64,000 nucleotides of DNA from Desulfosediminicola ganghwensis (GCF_005116675.2 NZ_CP050699.1:1325001-1389000); one strand, 5' to 3'. Shown: positions 25,256 through 35,167, counted from the stretch's first letter. Program-made: numbers and translations. The notes: generated by a model not told the origin, from the sequence alone.

Positions 25256-26982
25256 GAGGAATCAATACATCGCTTGATTTTGAACGGGTGATTCCCGATT
25301 CTCTGAAACCCGGTCGATTTGTCGCTTCCAAGCGTAATTATCAAAAGCTGCGTTATGCACTTTTGGGCGCAATGGTCGTTATAGCCTTGGTGCCGGTGAG
25401 CATGGTATCGGGGCTGAGCTACTATTATTACCACAACCTGCTGGTCAAGGCAGAGTCTGAACAGTTGAACTGGCAGCTCGATGGTTCGGTCAGCGCTATG
25501 CAGCACATGGTCGACAGTCTCAGCTCAGTGGTTGAATTCGTAGCCAGGGAAGATCGCTACCAGGAACTGGTGAGCGGCCATAACCTGATGGAGGTACTCA
25601 AGAGAAAACGAGAACATTACGGATTCTTTGCCGACCTCGGGGTAATTGACAGCGTTGGCATCAAACAGGCCTATTATGGTCCCTATGACCTTGTGGGCAA
25701 GGATTATTCCAAGGAGAGCTGGTACCGGGAGGTCATGGCCAGCGGGCTCCATATCAGTACTGTCTATATGGGATATCGCCAGACTCCCCATTTTGCCATC
25801 GCCGTCAGCAAGATCGACCCGAAGACGAGAAAACCATGGGTGCTCAGGGCAACCATTGATGCGCTGACTCTGCAAAAGTTTGTCAATACCATCAAGACCA
25901 ACGCCGCAGCAGACTTGTTCATTGTCGATGAGTCGGGGGTACTACAGACTCCATCGGTCTACTATGGAGATACCTTTCAGAGCTATCCAATGGCGATTGC
26001 GGCCGGTACCCATCATACCGTGGCGGAAAATGGCGAGGCGATTTTTGAGGCGATAGGCAAAATACCGAATACGCCCTGGTCGGTGGTTCTGGTGAAGAAG
26101 CATTTTATTCACCAGGCGGATTGGGTGGCTTTTAAAAAGCAGCTTCTGTACATCATACTCGGCAGTATCATTCTGGGTGTTTTTATTATTCAGTACCTGG
26201 TCAGCTATCTGATCAACCTTATCCGCAGCGCGGATGAAATGCAGATGTCGATGCTGAAGGAGGCGGAGCATAACGACAAGTTGGTTTCAATCGGCCGACT
26301 TGCTGCGGGCGTAGGTCATGAAATTAATAACCCACTGGCGATAATCAATGAGAAAACAGGGCTTATAGAGGATCTGCTCACCATAACGTCTGACTTCGAA
26401 TATAAGGCTACCATCGAGAAAAACCTGAAAGGGATAAATACCAGTGTGAAGCGGTGTAAGGCTATCACCCACCGGCTTCTCGGTTTTGCCCGGCACGGCG
26501 AAGTGAGGGCTGAGAAATTTGAGATTAATGACCTTATTTGCGAAGTGCTCACTTTTCTGGAAAGCGCTATGCGATATAGCCGTATCAATACAAGTCTGCA
26601 TTTTGGTGATGATTTACCGACGATTGAAAGCGACAGGATGCAGCTTCAACAGATATTTCTGAATATCATCAACAATGCCATAGACGCCATCGGCAAGGAT
26701 GGTGGAATCACCATTACCACCAGTCAACTTGTGGGGGATATCCAGGTAACAGTGCAGGATAACGGGCCAGGCATGGAGCAGGAGGTGGTGTACCGGATTT
26801 TTGAACCCTTCTACACCACTAAGGAGCAGGGTAAGGGCACAGGGCTGGGGCTTTCCATAACCTATGGCCTGATCAAGAAATTGGGCGGTGATATTACAGT
26901 GCACTCAAATCCCGGCAAAGGTACCGCATTTACAATCACTATTCCGATAGAGGGGGAACAGCATGATAGCGAAGAACGGTAA
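25252..26982 (+). CDS. Membrane sensor histidine kinase with periplasmic Cache-type domain
   Basis: 576 residues. A membrane helix near 35-58 and another near 298-320 enclose a periplasmic region of about 240 residues with Cache features (DLVGKDYSKESWYREVMASG, FAIAVSKIDPKTRKPWVL). The cytoplasmic part has the phospho-acceptor block GVGHEINNPLAIINEK and an ATPase domain with NIINNAIDAI, VQDNGPGM, FEPFYTTKEQGKGTGLGLS. No HAMP domain is apparent. It overlaps the NifX-like gene by four bases and the following receiver by twenty, so all are made together. It would phosphorylate the three receivers in this operon; the ligand is unknown, sodium or a small organic anion being plausible from context. 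Confidence 0.92.
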   Translation: MRGINTSLDFERVIPDSLKPGRFVASKRNYQKLRYALLGAMVVIALVPVSMVSGLSYYYYHNLLVKAESEQLNWQLDGSVSAMQHMVDSLSSVVEFVAREDRYQELVSGHNLMEVLKRKREHYGFFADLGVIDSVGIKQAYYGPYDLVGKDYSKESWYREVMASGLHISTVYMGYRQTPHFAIAVSKIDPKTRKPWVLRATIDALTLQKFVNTIKTNAAADLFIVDESGVLQTPSVYYGDTFQSYPMAIAAGTHHTVAENGEAIFEAIGKIPNTPWSVVLVKKHFIHQADWVAFKKQLLYIILGSIILGVFIIQYLVSYLINLIRSADEMQMSMLKEAEHNDKLVSIGRLAAGVGHEINNPLAIINEKTGLIEDLLTITSDFEYKATIEKNLKGINTSVKRCKAITHRLLGFARHGEVRAEKFEINDLICEVLTFLESAMRYSRINTSLHFGDDLPTIESDRMQLQQIFLNIINNAIDAIGKDGGITITTSQLVGDIQVTVQDNGPGMEQEVVYRIFEPFYTTKEQGKGTGLGLSITYGLIKKLGGDITVHSNPGKGTAFTITIPIEGEQHDSEER

Positions 26983-27349
26983 GGTCTTGCGGATATTGAT
27001 TGTAGATGATGAGGTGGAGTTTGCTCAAACCCTTGCCATGCGGCTGGAGTTGAGAAAATTTCAGATCGGGATCGCACACAGTGGGCGCGCCGCACTGGAT
27101 ATCATGGCTCAGGAATCATATGACCTGATGCTGCTCGATTTAAAGATACCGGATATTGGCGGGCTTGAAGTAGTAGGGATTTTAAGGGATAGAGGCACTT
27201 CCGCCAGGATTATTGTTGTTTCCGGTGACGGCCCGGCAGGAGAGGATCAGGTCAAGCTGGAGGCGCCTGTGGCCTCTTACATGGCCAAGCCGGTGGAGTT
27301 GAACGCGTTGCTGAAGAATATCAGCCTACTCTTTCCTGATGACGTATGA
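26963..27349 (+). CDS. Single-domain response regulator
   Basis: 128 residues, receiver only: LIVDDEVEFAQTL, phospho-acceptor in LMLLDLKIPDIGG, VVSGDG in place of the usual TGHG, and MAKPVEL. It overlaps the end of the kinase gene by 20 bases. A lone receiver after a hybrid-free kinase is typical of a phosphorelay or of a phosphate sink. Third receiver in the operon. Confidence 0.85.
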   Translation: MIAKNGKVLRILIVDDEVEFAQTLAMRLELRKFQIGIAHSGRAALDIMAQESYDLMLLDLKIPDIGGLEVVGILRDRGTSARIIVVSGDGPAGEDQVKLEAPVASYMAKPVELNALLKNISLLFPDDV

Positions 27350-27849
27350 GTGGCGCTCTCCCCGCTTTTTGCAGTGATTTTATGTCGCGATGTCAGGTGA
27401 CCAGCTGGGTTGCCATGCCGACTCAACCCCGCGACATGGTTTCGACTCTGTCGATCGATTTCCGGCAACAGTTTTACTGATCTTTTCCCGCAAGCAACCC
27501 TGGTTGTGTGCCGGGCTGTCGTTGAATGATTTGAAGCATTTTACCCGATTTCGGTATTGACCGGCTAACTCCCCGTATACTTTCCTTTAGTCGTTTACTT
27601 CTCCTGTCTCCATGGTATAGTCCCTGACTTTTTGTTTTTTGGGCAAAACGATATACCCGAAACAGTCTTAATCTACTGTTTTTATTGCTACATTGTTGTT
27701 TGGCTCAAAAGGAGAGTAAGGGCGGGTTCGAAGCTCGCCAGTGGAGAGAGATATTAATTACTCGTTCTTGCGTCCAATAGTTCAGGTATGAAGCGGGACG
27801 CTCATGTCAGGGTTGATGAGAGAGCGGAAGTCGGTAAAGGGAGTTCCTA
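27350..27849. other. Intergenic region upstream of the porin gene
   Basis: 500 bases following the signalling operon. No strong terminator, promoter or RNA gene could be supported by eye. Confidence 0.4.
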
Positions 27850-29055
27850 ATGATAAAGAATACACATCTGTTGAAACAGTCAGTGATCGTGGTGACAATA
27901 AGTCTGGCTTCGGGCCATGCCATGGCCGCAGGCTTTCAAATTAATGCTCAGTCAGCAACCGGCATTGGTCGCGCCTTCGCAGGTGATGCTGTAATCGCAG
28001 ATAACGCCTCTGTAGTGGCCCGCAACTCTGCAGCCATGGCACTTTTTGATGAAACGTCAATGTCGCTTGGTTTTGAAACGATCACCTCCCTGATTGAAGT
28101 CAAAGATGCCAGCTATAATGGCGGTGCCATTGGAACTGTTGATGATGTCGGTGGCACCTCCATTGCCCCCAATTTTCATCTCATCGTGCCAATCGATGAT
28201 AAATTTGCCGTGGGCGTTACCGCCTATTCAAACTTCGGCACCAAGACAGAATTTCCCGATTCATATCCGGCAGGCGAGTTTGCCGGCTTGACCGACGTGA
28301 AGAGCTATAATCTTGGATTAGCAGGTTCCTACCGCATTAACGAGCAATGGAGTGTCGGGGCGGGTCTGGACCTTATCTACGGTCAGGGCTCAATGAGACG
28401 TGCCGTTACCGGAGGTCCAACTGTTCTTGATGTGGATAAAGCAGATGGCTGGGCTGTGGGCTTTAATCTTGGCACCACATATGAGCTGAATGAAAACAAC
28501 CGCTTCGGCCTGTCATATCGCTATAGCCCCACCATGGATACTGAAGATGACAAGGGCCAGAAAATCAGCTTACCTCTGCCGGATATAGCGGAATTTTCCG
28601 GTTATCATAGAATCGAAGATACCAAGTTCGCGGTGCATTACAGTATCCAGTGGATTGGCTGGAGTGCTTTCGATAAGATTGAATTTCGTGATTTAGATGG
28701 CGGTATGGTTGGCCCAAGTTATGATAAGGACTATGCCTGGCAGGATGGCTGGCATTTTGCCCTCGGCGGTACTTATTACCTGAACGATACCTGGACGCTT
28801 CGTGCCGGCTATATGTATGACACCGCCGCCCAGGATGAGGTTACCTCTATTTCCGTACCCGATTCAGATCGCCAATGGTTTTCCGCCGGCTTCACCTATG
28901 CCCTCAATGAAAAATCTGATATTGATTTCGGCTTTACCTACCTGTTGGGTAAGGATGTGGCCGTAACAGAAACGACAGAGCTGGGCACTTCTGTCAACGC
29001 AACCACCCATGCGGATGCGATTTTAATGGGTTTGCAGTATAACCGTTCATTCTAA
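27850..29055 (+). CDS. FadL/OmpP1-type outer membrane channel
   Basis: 401 residues with a signal peptide ending GHAMA, then AGFQINAQSATGIGRAFAG and DNASVVARNSAAMALF, the N-terminal hatch region of the FadL family. Alternating hydrophobic strands and a final aromatic residue (LQYNRSF) fit a 14-strand outer membrane barrel. Members let hydrophobic compounds such as long-chain fatty acids or aromatics cross the outer membrane. GGAG lies upstream of the ATG. It is a single-gene unit ending in a clear terminator. Confidence 0.9.
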   Translation: MIKNTHLLKQSVIVVTISLASGHAMAAGFQINAQSATGIGRAFAGDAVIADNASVVARNSAAMALFDETSMSLGFETITSLIEVKDASYNGGAIGTVDDVGGTSIAPNFHLIVPIDDKFAVGVTAYSNFGTKTEFPDSYPAGEFAGLTDVKSYNLGLAGSYRINEQWSVGAGLDLIYGQGSMRRAVTGGPTVLDVDKADGWAVGFNLGTTYELNENNRFGLSYRYSPTMDTEDDKGQKISLPLPDIAEFSGYHRIEDTKFAVHYSIQWIGWSAFDKIEFRDLDGGMVGPSYDKDYAWQDGWHFALGGTYYLNDTWTLRAGYMYDTAAQDEVTSISVPDSDRQWFSAGFTYALNEKSDIDFGFTYLLGKDVAVTETTELGTSVNATTHADAILMGLQYNRSF

Positions 29056-29062
29056 ATACTTC

Positions 29063-29091
29063 GGTTTTACGGTTTTACGGTTTTACGGTTA
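29063..29091. repeat. Short tandem repeat GGTTTTAC
   Basis: Three full copies of an eight-base unit and a partial fourth just after the porin stop codon. A slippage-prone sequence between the gene and its terminator. Confidence 0.85.
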
Positions 29092-29094
29092 GGT

Positions 29095-29120
29095 GGCAAG
29101 GGGGCATGCACTCCCTTGCC
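29095..29120 (+). terminator. Terminator of the FadL-type gene
   Basis: GGCAAGGG and CCCTTGCC with a ten-base loop, followed by ATTATTTTT. Confidence 0.85.
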
Positions 29121-29144
29121 ATTATTTTTGGGAGCGGTAACCCG

Positions 29145-29756
29145 CTAAGAAGTAAATCTGCTGTTTACCCAACCGAAAGAGCCGTTTGGCAGCCGTACAT
29201 AATACCAGCCATTATTCTTGGCTCTCACTGTGAGCTTAGCCCCCCGATACACCCTGTCAGTGACGGAAGAACCCATTGCCGGTGCTGTTCGCACGTTGAG
29301 AACAGGTGAATCGACTTTGACCATAAAGGTCTTTTTCAGGTTCTGTTTGGGAGAGGTGATCTTAATTCCCCTTGGTCTCTCAATGACCACATAGCCATTC
29401 CTGGATTTCTTATAATACACGCCGTAGTAATTATAATAGACGTCCGTGCCGATTTTTACCGATTGAGCGCCGGACGGCAGTTTTTTGATGGTAATGCCAA
29501 CGGGTGCGGTTACAACATTAAAACCGTTTCTGTTTTTCTGGTAGTAATAGCCATTGTGGAAGTAGTAATTCTTGCCGCTATGCTTCACCACCATGTGACC
29601 TTTAGGCAGCATCTTTACATGATGCCCGGGAGCGTAACCGCTCTGGGAAGGGCCTGCTAATGCAGTTTGTGCTACGGCCACAGTGAAAACCATCAGCAAT
29701 ACAGCAAATGCCGTAAATTTTCTGTAATCTATATATGCTACGTGCTCTCTGTTCAT
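29145..29756 (-). CDS. Exported SH3-domain protein with aromatic repeats
   Basis: 203 residues. The signal peptide (FTAFAVLLMVFTVAVAQTALA) leads into two similar blocks, GKNYYFHNGYYYQKNRNGFN and GTDVYYNYYGVYYKKSRNGY, each followed by a hydrophobic GI strand, as in DUF6515-type proteins. A bacterial SH3 domain ends the protein (VLNVRTAPAMGSSVTDRVYRG to WVNSRFTS). SH3 domains of this type bind peptidoglycan or the envelope. ATG at 29756 was preferred because AAGAG is well placed; starts further up lack a ribosome site. Function unknown. Confidence 0.8.
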   Translation of the reverse strand: MNREHVAYIDYRKFTAFAVLLMVFTVAVAQTALAGPSQSGYAPGHHVKMLPKGHMVVKHSGKNYYFHNGYYYQKNRNGFNVVTAPVGITIKKLPSGAQSVKIGTDVYYNYYGVYYKKSRNGYVVIERPRGIKITSPKQNLKKTFMVKVDSPVLNVRTAPAMGSSVTDRVYRGAKLTVRAKNNGWYYVRLPNGSFGWVNSRFTS

Positions 29757-30322
29757 CTCACATCTCTTCATGTTAACTTTTATCACTAATGTCCCGGAGT
29801 GTATCTGATAACGTTTTCGGGCTGACTTGCAGAAAACACCAATCAATTCATGTGCCAGAATGGGCATTGATCTGGCTGAAACGGTTATCGCCCTGAACTA
29901 TCGAATCGAACTGGCGGGGGAAAAAATCTTGCAGTAAGGGCAGGCAAAAGAGTGGTGAACAGTTTTTACTCACTCATCTCTGCGATGGGTAATTTTTACA
30001 CCTTATGCTGCGGCCCGACGTTTTGGAAAATTAACGATAGCGAGCCAGCAGAATTGCCCGAATGCCGATCGGTGTTTCTTCATCATCCCAATGCACCCGG
30101 TGCCCGGGAGTCCGGGCATCATCATTTGGGGAATGCCTGTATCAATGGGCTGTTCGGCCGTAATTCCCGGTCGACTACGTTCATTTGCTCAGCCATGATA
30201 TAATTATTCTCAATAGATGGCAGGAAATATGAGAGGCATAGTTAAAGTATTGCTGTTTTTATATGCCTCTTGCGGTTTTCAGATTTTGTGGAAGCTCTAA
30301 GATTATTTCACTGTAAAGAGAG
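29757..30322. other. Divergent intergenic region
   Basis: 566 bases between the SH3 gene and the stress-protein gene. Contains a perfect short hairpin TGCCCGG-GAGT-CCGGGCA at 30101-30118 with no T-run. No gene recognised. Confidence 0.4.
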
Positions 30323-30781
30323 ATGAATATGGAGATCCTGAAAAAGATTGTTGTACCCGTAGATTTCGAGGATAACACAGAGTATCTGGTTGATTATGCC
30401 TCTGAGTTGGCGAGAAAATTTGATGCGGAAATGTATCTTATCCACGTCATTCCCATGGGGTACAGCCTTGGCGGGGAGATGGTCGTAAGGTACTCAGCCA
30501 TTAAGGAGGATGAGTACAAAAGTTCTGTTGAAAAAATGATGGAACGGCTGGTTGCCGTAACAGGCAAGGATGGCATCCGGTGTAATGGGAAAGTGTTTGT
30601 CGGTGATCCTGCTGAAGAAATTGTGCAGTATGTCGATGATGTTGGGGCAGATATGGTGATAATCAGTACCCACGGTACCAAAGGTCTCGAAAAGATTCTG
30701 CTGGGTAGTGTCACCTCCCGGGTGGTTAAACGTTCTAACTGTCCGGTATTGAGCATGAATCCATATAAGATGAAGAAGTAA
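30323..30781 (+). CDS. Universal stress protein UspA family
   Basis: 152 residues, one Usp domain. The start (ILKKIVVPVDFEDNTEYLVD) and the nucleotide-binding segment near the end, GTKGLEKILLGSVTSRVVKR followed by SNCPVL, match the ATP-binding Usp subgroup (G-x2-G-x9-G-S/T). Such proteins are induced by stress or growth arrest. It is a single gene with its own upstream region; the IS110 element lies downstream. Confidence 0.92.
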   Translation: MNMEILKKIVVPVDFEDNTEYLVDYASELARKFDAEMYLIHVIPMGYSLGGEMVVRYSAIKEDEYKSSVEKMMERLVAVTGKDGIRCNGKVFVGDPAEEIVQYVDDVGADMVIISTHGTKGLEKILLGSVTSRVVKRSNCPVLSMNPYKMKK

Positions 30782-31231
30782 ATACTGCTCGTATCGGTCC
30801 GATCCGGCTGGCTTGTACCGATAATGGAGTGACGAGGGGGCTGAACTGGTTTTGCCGGCAGTCCAGTCGATTCAACATGCGGTTGTCCTGCGGAGAGGTG
30901 TGTGGTGGTGCCTTGGGAATGTGTCCGTTCAGCGAGGTGCTGGTTCAGGCTGGTTATCAGTTCATGGTCAGAACAGGCTATTACTTCTGATGTTGTGCGA
31001 AGGCGAAGCACCAGCCGTTACTCCTTGTATGTTGCGCCCATACTCCTACATAGTTTACTAAGTAACATATTTCGCTACATGACCGTAACAGATCGACCAC
31101 TCCTTGGGACAATTAAACTACGAGCCCGTGTGTGAGCGCTGGTCGTTATGGTCCTTTCTGCTTAACCCGAACAGTTGCCGGGGCCTTACTAAGAGCCCGC
31201 ATTTCACAAGGCTGGGAAACGGAAATCTAAC
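30782..31231. other. Region upstream of the IS110 transposase
   Basis: 450 bases. The stretch of about 190 bases before the transposase start probably contains the left end of the element and, by analogy with IS110 elements, a non-coding bridge RNA. Element boundaries could not be fixed by eye. Confidence 0.35.
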
Positions 31232-32179
31232 ATGGATCAACAGATATTTATTGGAATTGATGTATCAAAAACTAAGCTGGACATCGCCGTTCGGCCAACC
31301 AAGGAAAAATGGAGTACAGCCAATGCTCCAACGGAAATTTCCGCTCTGGTAAAACGCTTTGAGGAATTACAGCCTACATTGATTGTTCTTGAATCAACGG
31401 GCGGCCTTGAGATTCCCCTCGTAAGTGAACTTGCCAAGAAATTCCTACCCATTGTCGTAGTAAACCCCAGACAGGTGAGGGACTTTGCTAAAGCTACTGG
31501 CAAGTTGGCAAAAACAGATTCTATCGATTCTGAAATAATCGCTCGATTTGGTGAAGCTATTCGACCAGAACCTCGACCGATCAAAGACGAGCAAGCTCGA
31601 GAATTGGATGCTGTTCTAGTGCGCCGCAGGCAAATTGTGGACATGTTAACTATGGAAAAAAATCGCCTTAGATGCTCTACAAAACATGTTCGCAAAGATC
31701 TTGAAGCACATATCAAATGGCTGGAAAAACGTTTGCAAAACGTTGATGGGGATCTCCAAAAGCTCATCCAGCAATCAGATGTCTGGCGAGTAAACGATAA
31801 AATATTACAAAGCGTGCCAGGTGTAGGACCAGTATTGTCGCTTGCACTCCTAGCAGGCTTGCCTGAGTTGGGCCAACTCAACAGAAAAGAGGTGGCAGCA
31901 CTGGCCGGAGTAGCTCCACTCAATCGAGATAGCGGCTTTTTTCGCGGTTCCCGAAGAATATGGGGAGGGAGAGCCCAGATAAGATCTGTCTTGTACATGG
32001 GGGCTTTGACAGCCGCACGCTGCAACCCTGTCATCAGGACTTTCCACGAGCAATTAATTGCTCGTGGAAAAAAGCCTAAGGTTGCTCTGACGGCATGCAT
32101 GCGGAAACTCTTAACCATCCTAAATGTCATGGTGAGAAATCAAACCACTTGGTCGCCTACTTATGCTGAACAAAGATGA
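31232..32179 (+). mobile_element. IS110-family insertion sequence, intact transposase
   Basis: 315-residue DEDD recombinase of the IS110 family. Acidic residues D10 (FIGIDVSK), E54 (IVLESTGG), D96 and D99 (KTDSIDSEIIARF) form the RuvC-like site. The C-terminal half contains QSVPGVGPVLSLALLAGLP and the NRDSGF-GSRRIWGGR region with the conserved serine. IS110 elements move through a circular intermediate, without terminal inverted repeats, guided by a non-coding RNA from the element end. The frame is complete, so the element may be active. It separates the stress-protein gene from the two-component pair and interrupts neither. Confidence 0.92.
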
Positions 32180-32287
32180 TGAAATTTAAAACCCTTACCT
32201 CTGAGTCAGTTGCAGATTTCATCTGTACGATTAGGTTTGACTTTGAACACAGTTGCTCTCACCTCTCTTCTAGCTTCTAACCCCTGA

Positions 32288-33703
32288 CTAATTGTCTTCC
32301 TGACCACCCAACTGATACTTATCCATCTTCACATGGAGGGTTGGGCGGGATATTCCGAGCATTCTTGCGGCCTGGGAGCGGTTGCCGCCGGTGAGGTCGA
32401 GTGCTTCCCTGATGAGAGTAGAAGTGATGTGGTCGATGCAGAAGTCATGGGCCTTGGGGTGCTGACCGGAGATGAGGATCGAGCGTGCCCAGGTCTGGAT
32501 GGATTCCTCATGACTCATTGCGAAGGTATCATGCTGGAGTTCGCCCTGAAAGTTGATTTCTTCAGGCTGAACCGCTGCTCCTCTATTGAAAATCAGAGTT
32601 TTCTTGAGGGTATTTGACAGCTCCCGGATATTACCCGGCCAGTCATAATGGGTAAGCTTTTTCAGAGCATCCTGGGAGATACCGGGATTGGTAATATCCA
32701 TGTTTTGGGAAAGCTTTGAGAGCAGATAATGCACCAGGGATGGGATATCATCCTTCCGCTTCCGGAGCGGCGGCAGGGTGATGGTCACCACTCCCAGACG
32801 ATAATAGAGATCTTCGCGGAAGCTGCCATCACGCACAGCCTGTTCCAGGTCACGGTTGGTGGCGGCGATGATACGAACATCCACGGCAATCTGTTCTTTT
32901 CCGCCGATCCGCTCGATGCTGTTTTCCTGAAGCAGTCTGAGAAGCTTGGCCTGAATAGAGAGCGGCATATCGCCAACCTCATCAAGAAATACTGTGCCAC
33001 CCTTCGCCTGCTCGATTTTACCGATCTTCCTCTGCATGGCTCCGGTGAAGGAACCCTTTTCATAGCCGAACAGTTCGGATTCGAGCAGTGTTTCTGGGAT
33101 GGCCACGCAGTTGATCACGGTAAATGGTTTATCCACCCGGTGCGAATAGTTATAGATGGCACGGGAGGCGAGTTCTTTACCTGTGCCCGATTCACCACGA
33201 ATAAGCACGGTGGCGCTGGTATGGGAGACTCTGCCGATGGATTTATAAACATCGAGCATCTCCTTGCCGCTGCCGATAATTGCTTCATGACCGGTATAGG
33301 TTTCCGACTCGGGGTTGACCGCAATTGGCGAAGACATGGCGCGGCCTGTATTGAGCCCTTTTTCAATCAGCTCAAGCATTTCCGGGATATCGAAAGGCTT
33401 GTAGATAAAATCGTAAGCGCCTTTCTGGATGGCACCGATGGCGGTTTCGGTGTTTTCGTGGGCGGTGATAATGATAATCGGGATTTTAGGGCGTTCGGCG
33501 TGGATTTGTTCGAATACCTCGATTCCACTCATATCGGGCAGCCGTACGTCGAGCACGATCAGCTCCGGATTGGTCGCCAATGCCTGTTCTATACCTTCCT
33601 GACCATTGAAGGCAGAGTCGGTCTGATACCCTTCCTGCCTGAGGATTTTGGAGAAGCTGGCGTTGAGCTGGTGGTCGTCGTCGATGATAAGGATTTCTGA
33701 CAT
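32288..33703 (-). CDS. NtrC-family sigma-54-dependent response regulator
   Basis: 471 residues in the classic order: receiver (LIIDDDHQLN, phospho-acceptor in LIVLDVRLPDMSG, KPFD), AAA+ domain and Fis-type helix-turn-helix (TGGNRSQAARMLGISRPTLH). Walker A is GESGTGKE, Walker B GGTVFLDEVGDMP, and the sigma-54 loop reads GSFTGA instead of GAFTGA, a mild variant. It begins nine bases after the kinase gene on the same strand, so the two form a two-component system resembling ZraSR or AtoSC. Targets are unknown; no convincing -24/-12 promoter was found beside it. Confidence 0.93.
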   Translation of the reverse strand: MSEILIIDDDHQLNASFSKILRQEGYQTDSAFNGQEGIEQALATNPELIVLDVRLPDMSGIEVFEQIHAERPKIPIIIITAHENTETAIGAIQKGAYDFIYKPFDIPEMLELIEKGLNTGRAMSSPIAVNPESETYTGHEAIIGSGKEMLDVYKSIGRVSHTSATVLIRGESGTGKELASRAIYNYSHRVDKPFTVINCVAIPETLLESELFGYEKGSFTGAMQRKIGKIEQAKGGTVFLDEVGDMPLSIQAKLLRLLQENSIERIGGKEQIAVDVRIIAATNRDLEQAVRDGSFREDLYYRLGVVTITLPPLRKRKDDIPSLVHYLLSKLSQNMDITNPGISQDALKKLTHYDWPGNIRELSNTLKKTLIFNRGAAVQPEEINFQGELQHDTFAMSHEESIQTWARSILISGQHPKAHDFCIDHITSTLIREALDLTGGNRSQAARMLGISRPTLHVKMDKYQLGGQEDN

Positions 33704-33712
33704 GGGTCCATC

Positions 33713-35167
33713 CTACATGGGGAGTCTGATTCGTATCTTGGTGCCGGTGTTTGTGGGAATAATTGACAACTTACCGCCATGTTCACGGGCGATGCGGTCG
33801 ACAATACTCAAGCCAAGACCGGAACCTTCATCCTTGGTGGTGAAAAAAGGAGAGGTGACTTTGTCTCTAATAGATTCCGGGATGCCTGGGCCGTCGTCCC
33901 GCACTGTTATCTCAACAACGTTACCGTCGTTCGGATCATAGCCGCTTGCGGTCCGAATAACAATCCTGCCGCTGCCGACAAAGGCTTCGCAGCTGTTGGT
34001 CAAAAGTCCCAGCAGTGCTTCGCGCATTCGGTCATAATCTATCAGCACCTCGGGAAGGTCCGGCTGAAAGTCATAGGTTAGCTCGGCATTTTTGCCTTGG
34101 AGCTTAAACTCCATAAGCTTGCCAACAGATTGAATTACTTCTTTTAAATCATGCTTTTCCAATTTTATCTTCGGAGGGCGGGAAAACTCAAGAAAGCTGG
34201 TCACCACATTGTCTATCCTGTCGATTTCCTCAGAAATTACCTTCAGATCTTCTGTCTGGTCGTTGGACAGTTGTGATGAACGTGACAGTGTAAACATTCT
34301 CATTTTGATGGAGGTAAACGGGTTACGGATGGTATGGGCAACGCCTGCTGCCAGTTCTCCAACCATGGCCATTTTTTCCGCTTCGACAAGGTTTTTTCGG
34401 CTTCGGGTCAATTCATCATTGGCTTGGTCATACCCCTTTTTCATGTTGCCCAGTGATTGCTCCAACGAAGCTATTTCGTTTTGAGAGCTTGCCTGGAACG
34501 TGCTGCCGGTTTGAAGGGCCATATCGCGGATGGGGCCGAGAATTTTTTTGTAGAGCAGGAAGAAAAAGAGTGGGCAGAGAATCGTGAAAGAGATGATTGC
34601 CAGATATCCTGCTTGTTTAAACACTTCCGAACGTTCAATTTCACGAATCTCCTCTTCGATAATATCGTCCCATTGTTCCGTTCCCAGTTTGGCGCATAGG
34701 TAGAGCAGGTTAAAGTGGTGATCTCTTTGCCGCGCATGGGCTTCGGATATATTTATCGTGGCCGGATTTTCAAGATACTCTTCAACTGCGTGCAGGGTCT
34801 CTGTTTTGTAAATGATGTATTTTTCGGAAATCTCCTGCAGAATTTGTCGTTGCCAGCTACTCAGGTTCATGTTCAGAACCTGGTTGAGTTCCCGTTCAAA
34901 ATCGGTCTGGAATGTTTCCAGCGAGTCGAGCCATTCCTGGTTGCCATCAACGAAGAAGAAGGTCAGGAGCCCTTTCTGGTTTGCCAGTGAAACTTCCAGT
35001 TTCTGAGAAATTTTATAAATAACCAGCTCTTTCTGGACCATTCTCTTAATGAGATTGTTGATTTCGGTGGCATGCCAGAGCATGGCGATACTGCAAATAA
35101 ACATCAGCAGGCTCATGGTGCCGAATATGGCAAAGAGCCGGACCCGTAAACTGACGGAACTCAACAT
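33713..35167 (-). CDS. Membrane sensor histidine kinase, partner of the NtrC-type regulator
   Basis: 484 residues. Membrane helices near 10-32 and 188-208 flank a helical periplasmic sensor region of about 150 residues (four-helix type). The kinase core has the H-box GVAHTIRNPFTSIKMR and ATPase motifs LTNSCEAF, VRDDGPGIPE, SPFFTTKDEGSGLGLS. AGGAG lies upstream of the ATG. It is the first gene of the pair with 32288-33703. The layout resembles ZraS-type or NtrB-like kinases that sense envelope or metal stress; the signal here is not identifiable. Confidence 0.92.
   Translation of the reverse strand: MLSSVSLRVRLFAIFGTMSLLMFICSIAMLWHATEINNLIKRMVQKELVIYKISQKLEVSLANQKGLLTFFFVDGNQEWLDSLETFQTDFERELNQVLNMNLSSWQRQILQEISEKYIIYKTETLHAVEEYLENPATINISEAHARQRDHHFNLLYLCAKLGTEQWDDIIEEEIREIERSEVFKQAGYLAIISFTILCPLFFFLLYKKILGPIRDMALQTGSTFQASSQNEIASLEQSLGNMKKGYDQANDELTRSRKNLVEAEKMAMVGELAAGVAHTIRNPFTSIKMRMFTLSRSSQLSNDQTEDLKVISEEIDRIDNVVTSFLEFSRPPKIKLEKHDLKEVIQSVGKLMEFKLQGKNAELTYDFQPDLPEVLIDYDRMREALLGLLTNSCEAFVGSGRIVIRTASGYDPNDGNVVEITVRDDGPGIPESIRDKVTSPFFTTKDEGSGLGLSIVDRIAREHGGKLSIIPTNTGTKIRIRLPM

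Noticed and set aside
29063-29091. Tandem GGTTTTAC units as a possible CRISPR or phase-variation tract
   Set aside because: Units are adjacent with no spacers and lie after a stop codon, so neither a CRISPR array nor a coding phase switch.
31237-32130. 297-codon open frame antisense to the IS110 transposase
   Set aside because: Serine/arginine-rich shadow frame; the transposase has all catalytic residues.
32729-33700. 323-codon open frame antisense to the NtrC-type regulator
   Set aside because: Shadow of a well-supported gene; no ribosome site or motif.
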